A DNA stretch of 64,000 nt from Aeromonas dhakensis (lineage in GTDB: Bacteria > Pseudomonadota > Gammaproteobacteria > Enterobacterales > Aeromonadaceae): assembly GCF_000820305.1 (NCBI RefSeq), contig NZ_CDBH01000051.1:27986-91985 (forward strand), read 5' to 3'. Below the pieces are notes generated by a model that was given only the letters and a program-made list of their open reading frames with translations, searched no databases and was not told where the DNA came from. The translations under genes were made by a program, and so were the position numbers. Positions within the stretch are counted from its first letter, which is position 1, and each line of letters opens with the position of its first letter. Of the stretch, positions 43,474-53,244 are shown piece by piece.

Positions 43474-45168
43474 ATGAGTGACTTGGTCTATTTGAAAGAT
43501 GAAGGCGTCAACGCCATCCACCCCGAATTCAAACGTCGTTTTGCCACAGTCAAAGCCAACTTTTTCTCGCGCAACCCCGATCTCTGGCCGGTCTTTCGTG
43601 AACCCGGTTTTGCCACCCTCAACGAGTTTCGCGCCCGCGGCCTGGCCCCGGATGCACGGCTGAATGCCTGGCTGGACGGGCGCGCCCGCCTCGCGGATCT
43701 GTGCGAGACAGTGCCGGTGCCGCAAGCCATGCGCACCCCGGGGGAACCCATGACGGAGCTGCTGTTTGCCGGCGCCCTCTCCAAAGACTGGGAGAACCCC
43801 TCCAGCGTCGAGAACGTCATCACCATGTCGGCGGATCCCGCCATCTACGGCGCCCAGATGGGGATACTCGCCAACCCCAACCTGGTCTACTCCGAGTACG
43901 CCGGGGTGGCCGAGGAGCTGGAGAGGAAGGTGGTGCGCCAGATTGCCCTGCTGGCGGGTTACGACCCGGCCCGCGCCACCGGCATCTTCACCCAGGGGGG
44001 GACCTTCTGTAACCTCTATGGCTACCTGCTCGGCATTCGCAAGAGCCTGCCCGAGGCCAAGCACAAGGGGCTCGGTCACTATCAGGACTACCGCATCATC
44101 AACTCCCAGGGCGGCCACTACTCCAACATCACCAACCTCTCCCTGCTCGGGGTCGACATCGAGAACAAGACCATCCGCATCCAGGTGGGCGAGAACAACG
44201 ACATCGATCTCGACCACCTGGAGCGCACCCTGACCGCCTGCTTTGCCTTGAAACACGTGGTGCCCACCATCATGCTCACCATGGGCACCACCGACACCTT
44301 CGGGGTGGATCGGGTGAAACCCGTGGTGGCGCTGCGGGATCGCCTCTGCGAGCGGTTCGAGGTGGCGGTCAAGCCCCACATCCATGTGGACGCCGCCATC
44401 GGCTGGTCGATGATCTTCTTCCTGGATTACGACTTTGCCGCCAACCCGCTCGCCATCAACGCCGCCACCCTGGCGGGCATAGAGCGCAACGTGAGCCGCT
44501 TCGCCGAGCTCAAATTCGCCGACTCCTTCACCGTCGACTTCCAGAAGTGGGGCTATGTGCCCTACACCTCCAGCCTGGTGATGATCAAGGAGCAGGACGA
44601 TCTCAAGGCGATGGAGAACGACCCGGAGAACTTCTCCTACTTCGAGCGGGACATCCAGGGCCACACCCACCTGCAGTCCACCATCGAGTGTTCCCGCGGG
44701 GCGAGCGGCCTGTTCGGTGCCTATGCGGCCCTGAACTACCTGGGGGTCGAGGGGTATCGCACCGTGCTGGCCCACTGCCTGCAAAATGCCAACTATTTCC
44801 GCTTCCGGTTAAGCCAGCTTGGCAACGTCAAGCTGGTGGCCCAGGAGAATCAGGGGCCGAGCGTGGGCTTCAAGATCTACAACCCCGAGTGGGTAAGCGA
44901 TCCGGAGGCCGAGTTCGCCTTCGAGCTGGCGCGCAGCACGGACCCCGCCTACAAGGCGCGCCTGCAGCGCAATACCGACTATCACCGCAGCCTCTTTACC
45001 GGGCGCGGCAAGGTGGGGCTCTACACCAACTGGGTGGAGGCGGTGGCGCACTCGGAATACGACGAGCGCGGCAAGTACTCCTACATCGCCGGGGAGAAGG
45101 CGGTCTTCATGAACCCGGGCTGTGGCCGCGAGCAGATCGACGCCTTTATCGCACATATTCGCGGCTGA
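43474..45168 (+). CDS. Group II PLP-dependent amino acid decarboxylase, substrate unknown
   Basis: A 564-residue enzyme of the glutamate/tyrosine/diaminobutyrate decarboxylase fold. The cofactor site is intact: QGGTFCN near 174, the ring-stacking His215 in QGGHYSN, the PLP-nitrogen Asp306 in HIHVDAAIG, and Schiff-base Lys358 in SFTVDFQKWGYVPY. The usual fold-type I motif reads HK at the lysine; here it is QK. The 110-residue N-terminal extension is unlike that of GadB. No transporter, amine-use or siderophore gene adjoins it, so the substrate cannot be named. The ATG follows a run without a clear Shine-Dalgarno. It ends at a strong terminator. Confidence 0.85.
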   Translation: MSDLVYLKDEGVNAIHPEFKRRFATVKANFFSRNPDLWPVFREPGFATLNEFRARGLAPDARLNAWLDGRARLADLCETVPVPQAMRTPGEPMTELLFAGALSKDWENPSSVENVITMSADPAIYGAQMGILANPNLVYSEYAGVAEELERKVVRQIALLAGYDPARATGIFTQGGTFCNLYGYLLGIRKSLPEAKHKGLGHYQDYRIINSQGGHYSNITNLSLLGVDIENKTIRIQVGENNDIDLDHLERTLTACFALKHVVPTIMLTMGTTDTFGVDRVKPVVALRDRLCERFEVAVKPHIHVDAAIGWSMIFFLDYDFAANPLAINAATLAGIERNVSRFAELKFADSFTVDFQKWGYVPYTSSLVMIKEQDDLKAMENDPENFSYFERDIQGHTHLQSTIECSRGASGLFGAYAALNYLGVEGYRTVLAHCLQNANYFRFRLSQLGNVKLVAQENQGPSVGFKIYNPEWVSDPEAEFAFELARSTDPAYKARLQRNTDYHRSLFTGRGKVGLYTNWVEAVAHSEYDERGKYSYIAGEKAVFMNPGCGREQIDAFIAHIRG

Positions 45169-45188
45169 GAACGGCGTTTCCATATAAC

Positions 45189-45217
45189 AAATGGGCAGGA
45201 ATAACCTGCCCATTTTT
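45189..45217 (+). terminator. Terminator of the decarboxylase gene
   Basis: AAATGGGCAGG and CCTGCCCATTT pair around AATAA, ending in TTTTT. Confidence 0.92.
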
Positions 45218-45375
45218 ATTGCGCCGTCATTTCAACAATCTGCCTGGGAAATTGGAATCGGGATGGTTATCAATAAGGCCGACAATCATATCGGAGGCCA
45301 TGAATATATGACGACAGCATGCCGGTGCAAGGTGCGCCGGCATGTTTCGTTCAGGCTATATTTCCAGCCTCGGTA
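45218..45375. other. Convergent spacer with an inverted repeat
   Basis: CATGCCGG (45318-45325) and CCGGCATG (45337-45344) form an 8-base-pair stem between the decarboxylase terminator and the stop of the GH18 gene. No T-run follows on the minus strand, so it is only a possible terminator for the GH18 gene. Confidence 0.4.
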
Positions 45376-46911
45376 TCAGGGGTTGGGTACAGTGCTGGCA
45401 CAGTCATATTGCTCGCCTTTTAATCCCATGACGTCACAGGTGACGGTCAATACGTCGTTGGGTCTTGCCCAGGCAGGGTCCCAACCACCCATGGGTTCAT
45501 CATGGCGTTTGTCTTTATAAAGATCCCACATGATCATGCCGGAGGGGGCATATTTGGCGGTGCGCTTGGCAATGTCATCGAGCAGTTTTTTGCTCAGTAC
45601 CAAATTGCCGGTGGCCGGCCTGCCGACTTCGAAGCCGACCGTGATGGGGGGAGCAATCAGCAACTTCTGCGGTTGAATGGATGCGGTCGCATAATTGGGG
45701 GCCCCTTTTATCAGAGCATGCCCTGGTCGCAGGGTATCGCCGGATTTCAACCAGCTGAAGAAGGAGCCGTAATAATAATCGACCTGCCCCGCCAGATCGC
45801 AGGGAATATTGGTATCCCCGCCGCAGTCCGTTTCGCTCAGGTCATAGGACATGATGCCTATGGTGCTGAGCCGGTCTATTTTATCCGGATATTGCAGGGC
45901 CGTGTTGTAAATGAGGCCATACAGGTTGCCGCCCCACCAGGCACCGCCATAGGTGTGGCTGGTCTGGGCATTGCTGCCCCAGTTGGCCGACATATTGGGG
46001 AGCCCGCCGGTGGCCGGCGCCGCCGTACTGAGCGCAAGCCCGGGATCGATGGCATCGATGGCGCTGTAGAGAGAGCCCAGTATGGCTGCAAACTTGTCGA
46101 CCGTGTCCGGCATGATTCTGGGATAGGGCTGCTGCGCGGGATCGAGTTGCATGTCGTTGTTATAGACCAGCGGCCCCTTGCCCTGACTCATCAGCTCGGC
46201 GGTGTCGAGGTACTCCAGATTGTTGGCCGGGAGCTGCACCGAATCCGGCGTCAGGCGCCAGCTGTAGGCGTTGAGGTCCGCGTGCCAGAACTCTTCGTAG
46301 TCCAGATCGATACCCGCCACACCGAGATCGCTGGCCAGCTGAACCACGTTTCGATAGGCCTGCTCCGCGGCCTGGCCGGAGATGGGGTTGTCGAAGCGGT
46401 TGCCGGGGCCAGGGTTGGGGAAGGAGTCATATTTTTCCCCGGCTGGGCCACAGGCATCCACCTTGCCCGCGGTGACATCGTAGTATTCCGGGATACAGCT
46501 GAAGTTCCAACCCCCGACGGCAATATAGGTCTCCACCCCGTGCAGCTTGAAGGTGTTGATGATCTCCTTGAGCTGGGAGAAATCGGCAGTGGATTTATTG
46601 TCTCTTGGTTTTTTATTGACGGTGGCCGTGTCGCAGACATAGCCGAATAACCCGGTGCAGGCGAGATCGTTTTGCGTGTAATTGGTCAGGCTGGGCTGGA
46701 CGAACGACAGCACCAGTTTATTGAAGTTGCTCTTCTGGCTGGCGACCTGCTGACTCAAGGCTTCCAGATTATCCAGCGAGGCATAATAGGCGGGAGTATT
46801 AGCCGGGGCATCCGCTCCACTCAAATAGTAAGCGGCGATTTCCGGGGATTGTGCCATCGCATGGCCGGCAGCCAGTGCCGTGAATATACCGAACAGAGCA
46901 TGCTTTTTCAT
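45376..46911 (-). CDS. Secreted glycoside hydrolase family 18-like protein
   Basis: A 511-residue exported protein with a 20-residue signal peptide (MKKHALFGIFTALAAGHAMA). The TIM-barrel landmarks of GH18 are present: ETYIAVGGW (131-135, the SxGG strand) and GVAGIDLDYEE, giving the DxDxE acid cluster at Asp202, Asp204 and Glu206. An Ala replaces the first Asp of DGxDxDxE. A late WDLYKD strand follows. It probably cleaves chitin or a related beta-1,4 N-acetylglucosamine polymer; no separate chitin-binding module is evident. The gene stands alone, and its upstream region is AT-rich. Confidence 0.78.
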   Translation of the reverse strand: MKKHALFGIFTALAAGHAMAQSPEIAAYYLSGADAPANTPAYYASLDNLEALSQQVASQKSNFNKLVLSFVQPSLTNYTQNDLACTGLFGYVCDTATVNKKPRDNKSTADFSQLKEIINTFKLHGVETYIAVGGWNFSCIPEYYDVTAGKVDACGPAGEKYDSFPNPGPGNRFDNPISGQAAEQAYRNVVQLASDLGVAGIDLDYEEFWHADLNAYSWRLTPDSVQLPANNLEYLDTAELMSQGKGPLVYNNDMQLDPAQQPYPRIMPDTVDKFAAILGSLYSAIDAIDPGLALSTAAPATGGLPNMSANWGSNAQTSHTYGGAWWGGNLYGLIYNTALQYPDKIDRLSTIGIMSYDLSETDCGGDTNIPCDLAGQVDYYYGSFFSWLKSGDTLRPGHALIKGAPNYATASIQPQKLLIAPPITVGFEVGRPATGNLVLSKKLLDDIAKRTAKYAPSGMIMWDLYKDKRHDEPMGGWDPAWARPNDVLTVTCDVMGLKGEQYDCASTVPNP

Positions 46912-47265
46912 ATAATATCCTTAGTTATCTCTACAAGAGCGCAGTAGAGCCGAAAGCAATATCCTTGCTCTCATACAGGGTTATATTGGATGGAGTTGTT
47001 GGCTGTTTGGTTATTGTCTTGGTGCGACTCCTGTCATCAATGGGAGTCTCGATAGTAAGGGGATAAGTTTGTTTTTTGCTGAATGCCAACTGAACGGTTG
47101 TTAATGTTTTGTTATTTCTGTCTTGGTCAATATGAGGCTGTTGTTTTAAATGCGAGGCATAGCAAGCAGGATGATATTCACAATATCGTGTTCCCCTTAT
47201 GTCGAATTATATTCAGGATGTTTGAGGGGAATCGGCTGAAGTGGGGCGGCAGCCACGCTCACGAA
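46912..47265. other. Intergenic region upstream of the GH18 gene
   Basis: About 350 AT-rich bases without a gene, holding the promoter of the GH18 gene on the minus strand. No catabolite or chitin-type operator was recognised. The right end meets the cusF terminator. Confidence 0.45.
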
Positions 47266-47295
47266 AAGGGATGGGGGAGGAGAGCCCCCCCATCC
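47266..47295 (-). terminator. Terminator of the cus operon
   Basis: GGATGGGGG and CCCCCATCC pair; the minus strand continues CTTTTCG. It lies 19 bases after the cusF stop. Confidence 0.75.
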
Positions 47296-47313
47296 ATGTT
47301 GATCCCGGCCCCG

Positions 47314-47676
47314 TTACTGCTTCTGGATGCTTGTCACCGTGAGCTTGCCAGCCGGGCTTTCGGCGTGGAAGCGCACCACATCCCCCACCTGCAGATCCTT
47401 GAGCAGGGCCGGGTCGGCCACCTGGAACACCATGGTCATGGCGGGCATCTTGAGGTTCGCGATGGCCTCGTGCTTGATGCCCACCTTGCCATTTGCCGCG
47501 TCGATGCGGCTGATGACTCCCTTGGTCATCACCCTCTCCTGCATTCCCTCCATCTGCTGCATGTCACCCATCTGGCTCATGTCATGGCCTTCGTGGTTCA
47601 TCATCTCCTCGGCCTGCAGGCCGGTGTGGGTAGCAAGGCCCAGCAGCAGGGTCAGGGTCAGCGTCTTGTAGTTCAT
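47314..47676 (-). CDS. cusF: Periplasmic copper-binding protein CusF
   Basis: A 120-residue exported protein. After a signal peptide (about 1-22) comes a Met/His-rich stretch with MMNHEGHDM and repeated QM pairs. The CusF OB-fold follows, with KHEAIANLKMPAMTMVF, which holds the copper ligands (His and the two Met of PAMTM; the cation-pi Trp is replaced by Lys or Met nearby). It chaperones Cu(I)/Ag(I) to CusB. It lies 31 bases after cusA on the same strand and is the last gene of the operon. Confidence 0.9.
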   Translation of the reverse strand: MNYKTLTLTLLLGLATHTGLQAEEMMNHEGHDMSQMGDMQQMEGMQERVMTKGVISRIDAANGKVGIKHEAIANLKMPAMTMVFQVADPALLKDLQVGDVVRFHAESPAGKLTVTSIQKQ

Positions 47677-47707
47677 GATGGTTTCCTTGTTTGGGTTGTC
47701 CGGTTGA

Positions 47708-50700
47708 TCAGGGCGCAGCGGGCGTATCCGTCTGCGCAGTCGTGTGGTCGAGAGTCTTCAGGGTGCGGCTGCGCCAGAGGTAATAGGCGGCGGGCAGCAC
47801 CAGCAGGGTCAGCACCAGGGCGGTCACCATGCCGCCGATCATGGGGGCGGCGATGCGCTGCATCACCTCTGAGCCGGTACCCTGGCTCCACATGATGGGC
47901 AACAGGCCCGCGATGATGGTGACCACCGTCATCATCTTGGGGCGCAGGCGCAGGGCGGCGCCGTGGACCACGGCCCGGTGCAGGCCGGCCTGGTCCGGCT
48001 TGCCGCTGGCCACCAGATCGTCCCAGGCGTGGTTGAGGTAGACCAGCATCAGCACGCCCGTCTCTACCGCCACCCCGGCGAGGGCGATAAAGCCGACGCC
48101 GACGCCCACCGAGAGGTTGAAGTCGAGCAGCCAGACGGCCCAGATCCCCCCGACCACCGCCAGCGGCAGGGTGGTGAGGATGAGCAGCACCTCCTGGAAG
48201 CGGTGAAACGCGAGATAGAGCAGCAGCACGATAATGGCGAGGGTCAGGGGCACCACGTAGGTGAGGCGCTCCATGGCCCGCTCCATGTATTCGTACTGAC
48301 CTGACCAGGTGAGGGCGTAACCCGGTGGCAGCACCAGCTGCTTGTCCACCTCGGCCTTGGCCTCTGCCACAAAGGAGCCTATGTCGCGGCCACGGATGTC
48401 CACGTAGACCCAGCCGTTGAGGCGTGCGTTTTCGCTGCGCAGCATGGGCGCCTCGTCGCTGATGTAGACCCGGGCCACGTCCGCCAGGGCGATCCGCTCA
48501 CCCTTGGGGGTGACCAGGGGCAGCAGTTCAAGGCTGGCCACGGAGTCGCGATAGCTCTGGGGATAGCGCAGGTTGATGGGGTAACGTTCGCGCCCCTCAA
48601 TGGTCTGCCCCACGTCCATGCCGCCCACCGCGGTGGCGAGCACCGCCTGCACGTCGGCGATGTTGAGGCCGTAGCGGGCCGCCTTGAGCCGATCGATATC
48701 CACCTTGACGTAGCGACCGCCCGCCACCCGTTCGGCGTAGACGGAGGCGGCGCCTTCCACCTTGCCGACTATCTGCTCGAGTTGCTGGCCAATCTGCTGG
48801 ACCACCTTGAGGTCGGGGCCGGCGATCTTGATCCCCACCGGGGTCTTGATGCCGGTGGCCAGCATGTCGATACGGGTCTTGATGGGGGGCACCCAGGCGT
48901 TGGTGAGGCCGGGGAAGCGGATGAGGGAGTCGAGCTCTTCTTTCAGCTTCTCCGGGGTCATGCCGGGACGCCACTGGTCGCGGGGCTTGAGCTGGATGCT
49001 GGTCTCCATCATCACCAGGTCCGCCGGGTCGGTGGCCGAGTCGGCGCGTCCCGCCTTGCCGAACACGTTCTGCACCTCGGGCACGGTGCGGATGAGCTTG
49101 TCGGTCTGCTGCAAAATCTCCCGCGCCTTGCCCACCGAGATGTTGGCCGCGGTGGTGGGCATGTACATGATGTCCCCCTCATCGAGCGGCGGTATGAACT
49201 CGGAGCCCAGGTGCTGGAGCGGCCAGAAGCCCGCGAGCGTAACCACCAGGGCGGCGGCGAGCGTTGTCTTGGGGCGGGCCAGCACGGCGTTGAGCAGCGG
49301 GATATAGGCCTGGCTCAGGCCACGGTTGAGGGGGTTGGCCTGCTCGGGCAACACCTTGCCGCGGATGAAGTAGCCCATGATCACCGGCACCAGCGTGATG
49401 GCGAGCGCAGCGGCGGCGGCCATGGCGTAGGTCTTGGTGAAGGCCAGCGGATGGAACATGCGCCCCTCCTGCGCCTCCAGCGCAAACACCGGCAGGAAGC
49501 TCATGGTGATGATGAGCAGGGAGAAGAAAATCGCCGGCCCGACCTCGATGCTCGCCTCGGTGATGATGCGCCAGCGGTTCTTGTCGGTGAGCGCCTCCCG
49601 CTCCATATGTTTATGGACGTTCTCTATCATCACGATGGCGCCATCCACCATGGCGCCGATGGCGATGGCGATACCCCCCAGCGACATGATGTTGGCGTTG
49701 ATCCCCTGCAGGTGCATCACGATAAAGGCGGTCAGAATGGCGATAGGGAGGGTGATGACCACCACCAGCGACGAGCGCAGGTGGAACAGGAAGGCGAGAC
49801 AGACCAGCACCACCACCGCGAACTCCTCCACCAGCTTGCCGGAGAGGTTGTCGATGGCGCGCTGGATAAGGTCGGAGCGATCGTAGACGGTGACGATCTC
49901 CACCCCCTCCGGCAGGCTGGATTTGAGCTCGGCCAGCCGCGCCTTGACCCCGTCTATGGTGTGTTGGGCATTCTCGCCGTAACGCATGACGATGATGCCG
50001 CCCACCACTTCCCCTTCGCCGTTGAGCTCGGCGATGCCGCGCCGCATCTGGGGACCGGTGACTACATCCGCCACGTCACCCAGCAGCAGGGGCGCACCGC
50101 GCACATTGGTGCCAAGCGGGATCTGTTTTAAGTCCTCCACGCTCTTCAAATAGCCATTCGAGCGCACCATGTACTCCGCCTCCGCCATCTCGATGACGGA
50201 GGCACCGGTCTCCTGGTTGCCCTGCTTGATGGCGGTCTCGATGAGGGAGAGCGGGATGCCGTAGGCGCGCAGCTTGTCCGGATCGACTCGCACCTGGTAC
50301 TGGCGCACCATGCCGCCGACGGTGGCCACTTCGGAGACGCCGTTCACCGTCTGCAACTCGTATTTCAGGAACCAGTTCTGCAGCGAGGTAAGCTCGCTGA
50401 GATCGTGCTTGCCGGTTTTGTCCACCAGGGCGTACTGGTAGACCCAGCCCACCCCGGTGGCGTCCGGCCCGAGCTGGGGTTGGGCCCCGGCGGGCAGATT
50501 GGGGGCAACCTGACTCAGGTACTCCAGCACCCGGGCGCGGGCCCAGTAGAGGTCCGTGCTGTCGTCAAACAGCACATAGACGAAGGAGTCACCGAAGAAG
50601 GAGTAGCCGCGCACCGTGGTGGCGCCCGGCACCGCCAGCATGGCGGTGGTGAGCGGGTAGGTGACCTGATCCTCCACCACCTGGGGCGCCTGGCCCGGGT

Positions 50701-50857
50701 AGGAGGTCTTGATGATCACCTGGACGTCGGAGAGATCCGGCAGGGCGTCCACCGGGGTCTGCTTGACCGACCAGAGGCCCCAGGCGGTGAGCATGACAGT
50801 CAGCAGCAACACCAGGAAGCGGTTGCCGACGGACCAGCGAATAATGGCAGGGATCAT
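47708..50857 (-). CDS. cusA: Copper/silver RND efflux pump CusA
   Basis: Heavy-metal RND (HME) permease of 1049 residues (E. coli 1047). It has 12 helices, starting [18 protein letters not shown], and the HME-type TM4 motif [19 protein letters not shown] with its single Asp for the proton relay. It also has the periplasmic funnel and the CusA-like [16 protein letters not shown]. It exports Cu(I) and Ag(I) from the periplasm and cytoplasm together with CusB. It sits between cusB and cusF. No cusC-type outer-membrane factor lies in the operon. Confidence 0.94.
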   Translation of the reverse strand: MIPAIIRWSVGNRFLVLLLTVMLTAWGLWSVKQTPVDALPDLSDVQVIIKTSYPGQAPQVVEDQVTYPLTTAMLAVPGATTVRGYSFFGDSFVYVLFDDSTDLYWARARVLEYLSQVAPNLPAGAQPQLGPDATGVGWVYQYALVDKTGKHDLSELTSLQNWFLKYELQTVNGVSEVATVGGMVRQYQVRVDPDKLRAYGIPLSLIETAIKQGNQETGASVIEMAEAEYMVRSNGYLKSVEDLKQIPLGTNVRGAPLLLGDVADVVTGPQMRRGIAELNGEGEVVGGIIVMRYGENAQHTIDGVKARLAELKSSLPEGVEIVTVYDRSDLIQRAIDNLSGKLVEEFAVVVLVCLAFLFHLRSSLVVVITLPIAILTAFIVMHLQGINANIMSLGGIAIAIGAMVDGAIVMIENVHKHMEREALTDKNRWRIITEASIEVGPAIFFSLLIITMSFLPVFALEAQEGRMFHPLAFTKTYAMAAAAALAITLVPVIMGYFIRGKVLPEQANPLNRGLSQAYIPLLNAVLARPKTTLAAALVVTLAGFWPLQHLGSEFIPPLDEGDIMYMPTTAANISVGKAREILQQTDKLIRTVPEVQNVFGKAGRADSATDPADLVMMETSIQLKPRDQWRPGMTPEKLKEELDSLIRFPGLTNAWVPPIKTRIDMLATGIKTPVGIKIAGPDLKVVQQIGQQLEQIVGKVEGAASVYAERVAGGRYVKVDIDRLKAARYGLNIADVQAVLATAVGGMDVGQTIEGRERYPINLRYPQSYRDSVASLELLPLVTPKGERIALADVARVYISDEAPMLRSENARLNGWVYVDIRGRDIGSFVAEAKAEVDKQLVLPPGYALTWSGQYEYMERAMERLTYVVPLTLAIIVLLLYLAFHRFQEVLLILTTLPLAVVGGIWAVWLLDFNLSVGVGVGFIALAGVAVETGVLMLVYLNHAWDDLVASGKPDQAGLHRAVVHGAALRLRPKMMTVVTIIAGLLPIMWSQGTGSEVMQRIAAPMIGGMVTALVLTLLVLPAAYYLWRSRTLKTLDHTTAQTDTPAAP

Positions 50858-50930
50858 GACTGGACACCTCTCATTCGGTGGGCTGGCAGCAGGTTGGGTT
50901 TGTGCTCAACGCAGCGAAGCATGGCTGGGA

Positions 50931-52448
50931 TCATGACTTGTTCCCCATCTGGTGCTGGCTGTGATCCATGCCTTCCATGCTGGTCATCTCGCCCTTGGCC
51001 TCTTTCATGGGGTCGCCCGCGGCCGGTTTATCTTCCACATGGATCTGGATGATGCGGTACTCGTCCCCCTCCTGCTCCACCTGCAGATGCAGGGTCTGGT
51101 CCGGCTTCAGTTGGCTGAGGTCCACGCCGTCGGCCACGGCGAAGTCCATCTCCATGGCAGGCCACTGCCACTCGGGGATGGGCTGGTGAGAGATGCCGAG
51201 GGTGCGCCCGGCGAGATCGATGTTCTGCACCTGGCCCTGGGTCCACACCTGCATGGGACGCACCGCCGTCATGCGCTGGAAGTCCGAATCGATGGCCGAT
51301 TCGGAGTCGAGCAGGAACTGGGCCGAGCTGACTATGCTGTCACCGGCTTCGACCCCCTCGTCGATGGCGACCTTGTCACCAAACTGGGGGCCCAGGGTGA
51401 CGGCCACCGACTTGAAGTTGCCATCCCCCAGCGCCAGCACCAGCCTGTCCTGGCTGCCGGTGCGGATCACCGCTTCGCTCGGCACCACCAGGCGGGGTTC
51501 CCCCTTGCCGGTGCCGATGCTCACCTTGGCGAACATGTTGGGTTTCAAAAACTCGTCCGGATTGTCAAAGCGCAGGCGGACCCGCAGGGTACGGGTGCTC
51601 GCATCGAGCGTCGGGTAGAGGTAGTCCACCCGGCCCTGCCAGCGGCGGCCGGGGGCATAGTCCAGGGTCATGGTGACCGGATCGCCGACCTTGATCTGGG
51701 CCGCCTGGCGCTCGAACACCTCGGCACTCACCCACACCTGCTTGAGGGTGCTGATGTTGAACAGGGGCGCGGCGGGTTCCACATACTGGCCTTCCCGCAC
51801 CTTGAGCTCGGAGACATAGCCGCTGCTCGGGGCGTAGATGCGCACCGTCTCCTGCACCTTGCGGGTGCGCTTGAGGGCCGCTATCTGATCCGCCGGTACC
51901 TGAAGGGACTTGAGCTTGCCCTCGGCGGCGCGCAGCAGCAGGGGATTGGTGGTGTTGAGGGCCAGCAGGTATTCGTGCTGGGCGTTCACCAGATCCGGGG
52001 CGTAGAGATCGTAGATAAAGCTGCCTTTGGTGACCTGTTGCCCCTCGTTCTTGATGGCGAGGTTGCGGATCCAGCCCGCCATCCGGGAGTTGATGGCTTC
52101 GAGGCGCTCCTCGTCATAGCCCACATAGCCGACCGTCTCGATCTGCTGGTGGACGGGCAGTTTTTCCACCTTGGCCAGCCGCACCCCCAGGTTCTGCTGG
52201 ATCTCGGGGCTGATGGTGACGGTGCCGGGGGAGCCGCCCTGCTTCTCTTCATAGACGGGGATGAAGTCCATCCCCATGTTGTCCTTGGCGGGGCCGTCGC
52301 GTTTGTCGCGGGGATCCATGGGGTTGACCCAGTAGAGCGGCGTCTTCTCCCTGGCGGTGGCGCCACCGTCCGTCTGTTTGGCGGCCCAGTAGCCGCCACC
52401 GGCGCCGAGGGCGAGCAGCAGGGTGGATAGCAGCAGGGTCCGGCTCAT
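50931..52448 (-). CDS. cusB: CusB adaptor with a C-terminal CusF-like domain
   Basis: Periplasmic adaptor of 505 residues; E. coli CusB has 407. After the signal peptide comes a heavy-metal-binding segment (YWVNPMDPRDKRDGPAKDNMGMDFIPVY, given here in part as NPMDP and DNMGMDF). The HlyD-type lipoyl, hairpin and barrel domains follow (about 75-390). The extra 100 residues hold QPIPEWQWPAMEMDFAV, a CusF-like OB fold with Trp and the MEM copper ligands, and end in a Met/His tail, MEGMDHSQHQM. AGGAGGT precedes the ATG at 52448. CusF function is thus present twice in the operon. Confidence 0.92.
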   Translation of the reverse strand: MSRTLLLSTLLLALGAGGGYWAAKQTDGGATAREKTPLYWVNPMDPRDKRDGPAKDNMGMDFIPVYEEKQGGSPGTVTISPEIQQNLGVRLAKVEKLPVHQQIETVGYVGYDEERLEAINSRMAGWIRNLAIKNEGQQVTKGSFIYDLYAPDLVNAQHEYLLALNTTNPLLLRAAEGKLKSLQVPADQIAALKRTRKVQETVRIYAPSSGYVSELKVREGQYVEPAAPLFNISTLKQVWVSAEVFERQAAQIKVGDPVTMTLDYAPGRRWQGRVDYLYPTLDASTRTLRVRLRFDNPDEFLKPNMFAKVSIGTGKGEPRLVVPSEAVIRTGSQDRLVLALGDGNFKSVAVTLGPQFGDKVAIDEGVEAGDSIVSSAQFLLDSESAIDSDFQRMTAVRPMQVWTQGQVQNIDLAGRTLGISHQPIPEWQWPAMEMDFAVADGVDLSQLKPDQTLHLQVEQEGDEYRIIQIHVEDKPAAGDPMKEAKGEMTSMEGMDHSQHQMGNKS

Positions 52449-52747
52449 CGCACACCTCCTGTCCGGGACGGGTGGGGCAGGTCGGCGCAGTGGGCAAGAG
52501 GCGCGGGGCGGCCGTGTTTGGCCACGGGGCCGGGGATCGGGGCAAATGACATGATACTTCTTCTCTTCTGTCAGAGCGCCGGAGGGGGTGTGCAGGCAAG
52601 GCATCACCAGAGTCCGGGCGGCAAACTGGGCGCGGCTGAATGGTCAGCGTGCGCACGGCTCCCTGTGCCATGGCCGGGTCAGCCGGCGACACAGGGTCAG
52701 GCAAGGTGGGCGGCAACGGGCAAGGGCCGCCCCGAGAGAAGTGCTTT
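52449..52747. other. orf145-cusB spacer
   Basis: About 300 bases within the cus operon without a gene. No terminator is evident on the minus strand, so transcription from the CueR-type promoter may continue into cusB. A separate cusB promoter cannot be excluded. Confidence 0.4.
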
Positions 52748-53185
52748 CTAGTGGCGCAGCACCGACAGCATCAGGTGTCGGCGCGGCCAGGAGGGAGGGT
52801 GGGTGCCGCGGGATCGCAGGAAGGGATCCCGCAGCCAGTTGTCCAGCCCGCTGCCGGCCGTCCCGAGGGGCAGCAGCAACAGCGGCAGGGCGAGCAGGGT
52901 CAGCAGGGCGGCCAGCAGCGGCAAGCCAGGGCTGCTGCTCGAGGTGAGCCCGCCGTGCATCTGGCACTCCTGGCTGGCGGCATCTGGTGCCCCGGCATCC
53001 TGGGATGCCCCGTGGCAGGAGAGTCCCTGCATGGCGCTGCTGCTCATGGTCTGATGCTCTTGCGCCATGGCGGCGTTGAGGGCATCCAGCCCGTGCCAGC
53101 CGATGCAGAGGGTGAGATTGCAGACGAGCATCAGCCCCAGCAGCAGCCGGGCAATGCGTTCTGTGGGCAATCTCGATGAGAGCAT
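52748..53185 (-). CDS. Small membrane protein with a Cys/His/Met-rich loop, first gene of the cus operon
   Basis: A 145-residue protein of no family that I can name with certainty. A hydrophobic segment at about 12-30 contains two Cys (LVCNLTLCIGW). Next comes a periplasm-sized loop with MSSSAMQGLSCHG and SQECQMHGG, whose Met, Cys and His could hold copper. A second membrane helix lies at about 88-108, and the tail is Arg/His-rich. AGGA precedes the ATG at 53185, and the predicted CueR-type promoter starts transcripts about 20 bases upstream. It may be a copper-binding accessory; that is inference. Confidence 0.65.
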   Translation of the reverse strand: MLSSRLPTERIARLLLGLMLVCNLTLCIGWHGLDALNAAMAQEHQTMSSSAMQGLSCHGASQDAGAPDAASQECQMHGGLTSSSSPGLPLLAALLTLLALPLLLLPLGTAGSGLDNWLRDPFLRSRGTHPPSWPRRHLMLSVLRH

Positions 53186-53213
53186 GGGGAAAATCCTGAC
53201 AATGACTGGGGAC

Positions 53214-53244
53214 ACTGTAAACCTTGCCTTGAGGAGAAGGTCAA
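53214..53244 (-). promoter_or_regulatory. MerR/CueR-type promoter with 19-bp spacer
   Basis: On the minus strand TTGACC (53239-53244) and TACAGT (53214-53219) are 19 bases apart, the stretched spacing of MerR-family promoters. The spacer is filled by a dyad with ends ACCTT and AAGGT (53221-53241), which match the ends of the E. coli CueR site. It faces orf145 and the cus genes. Confidence 0.72.
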
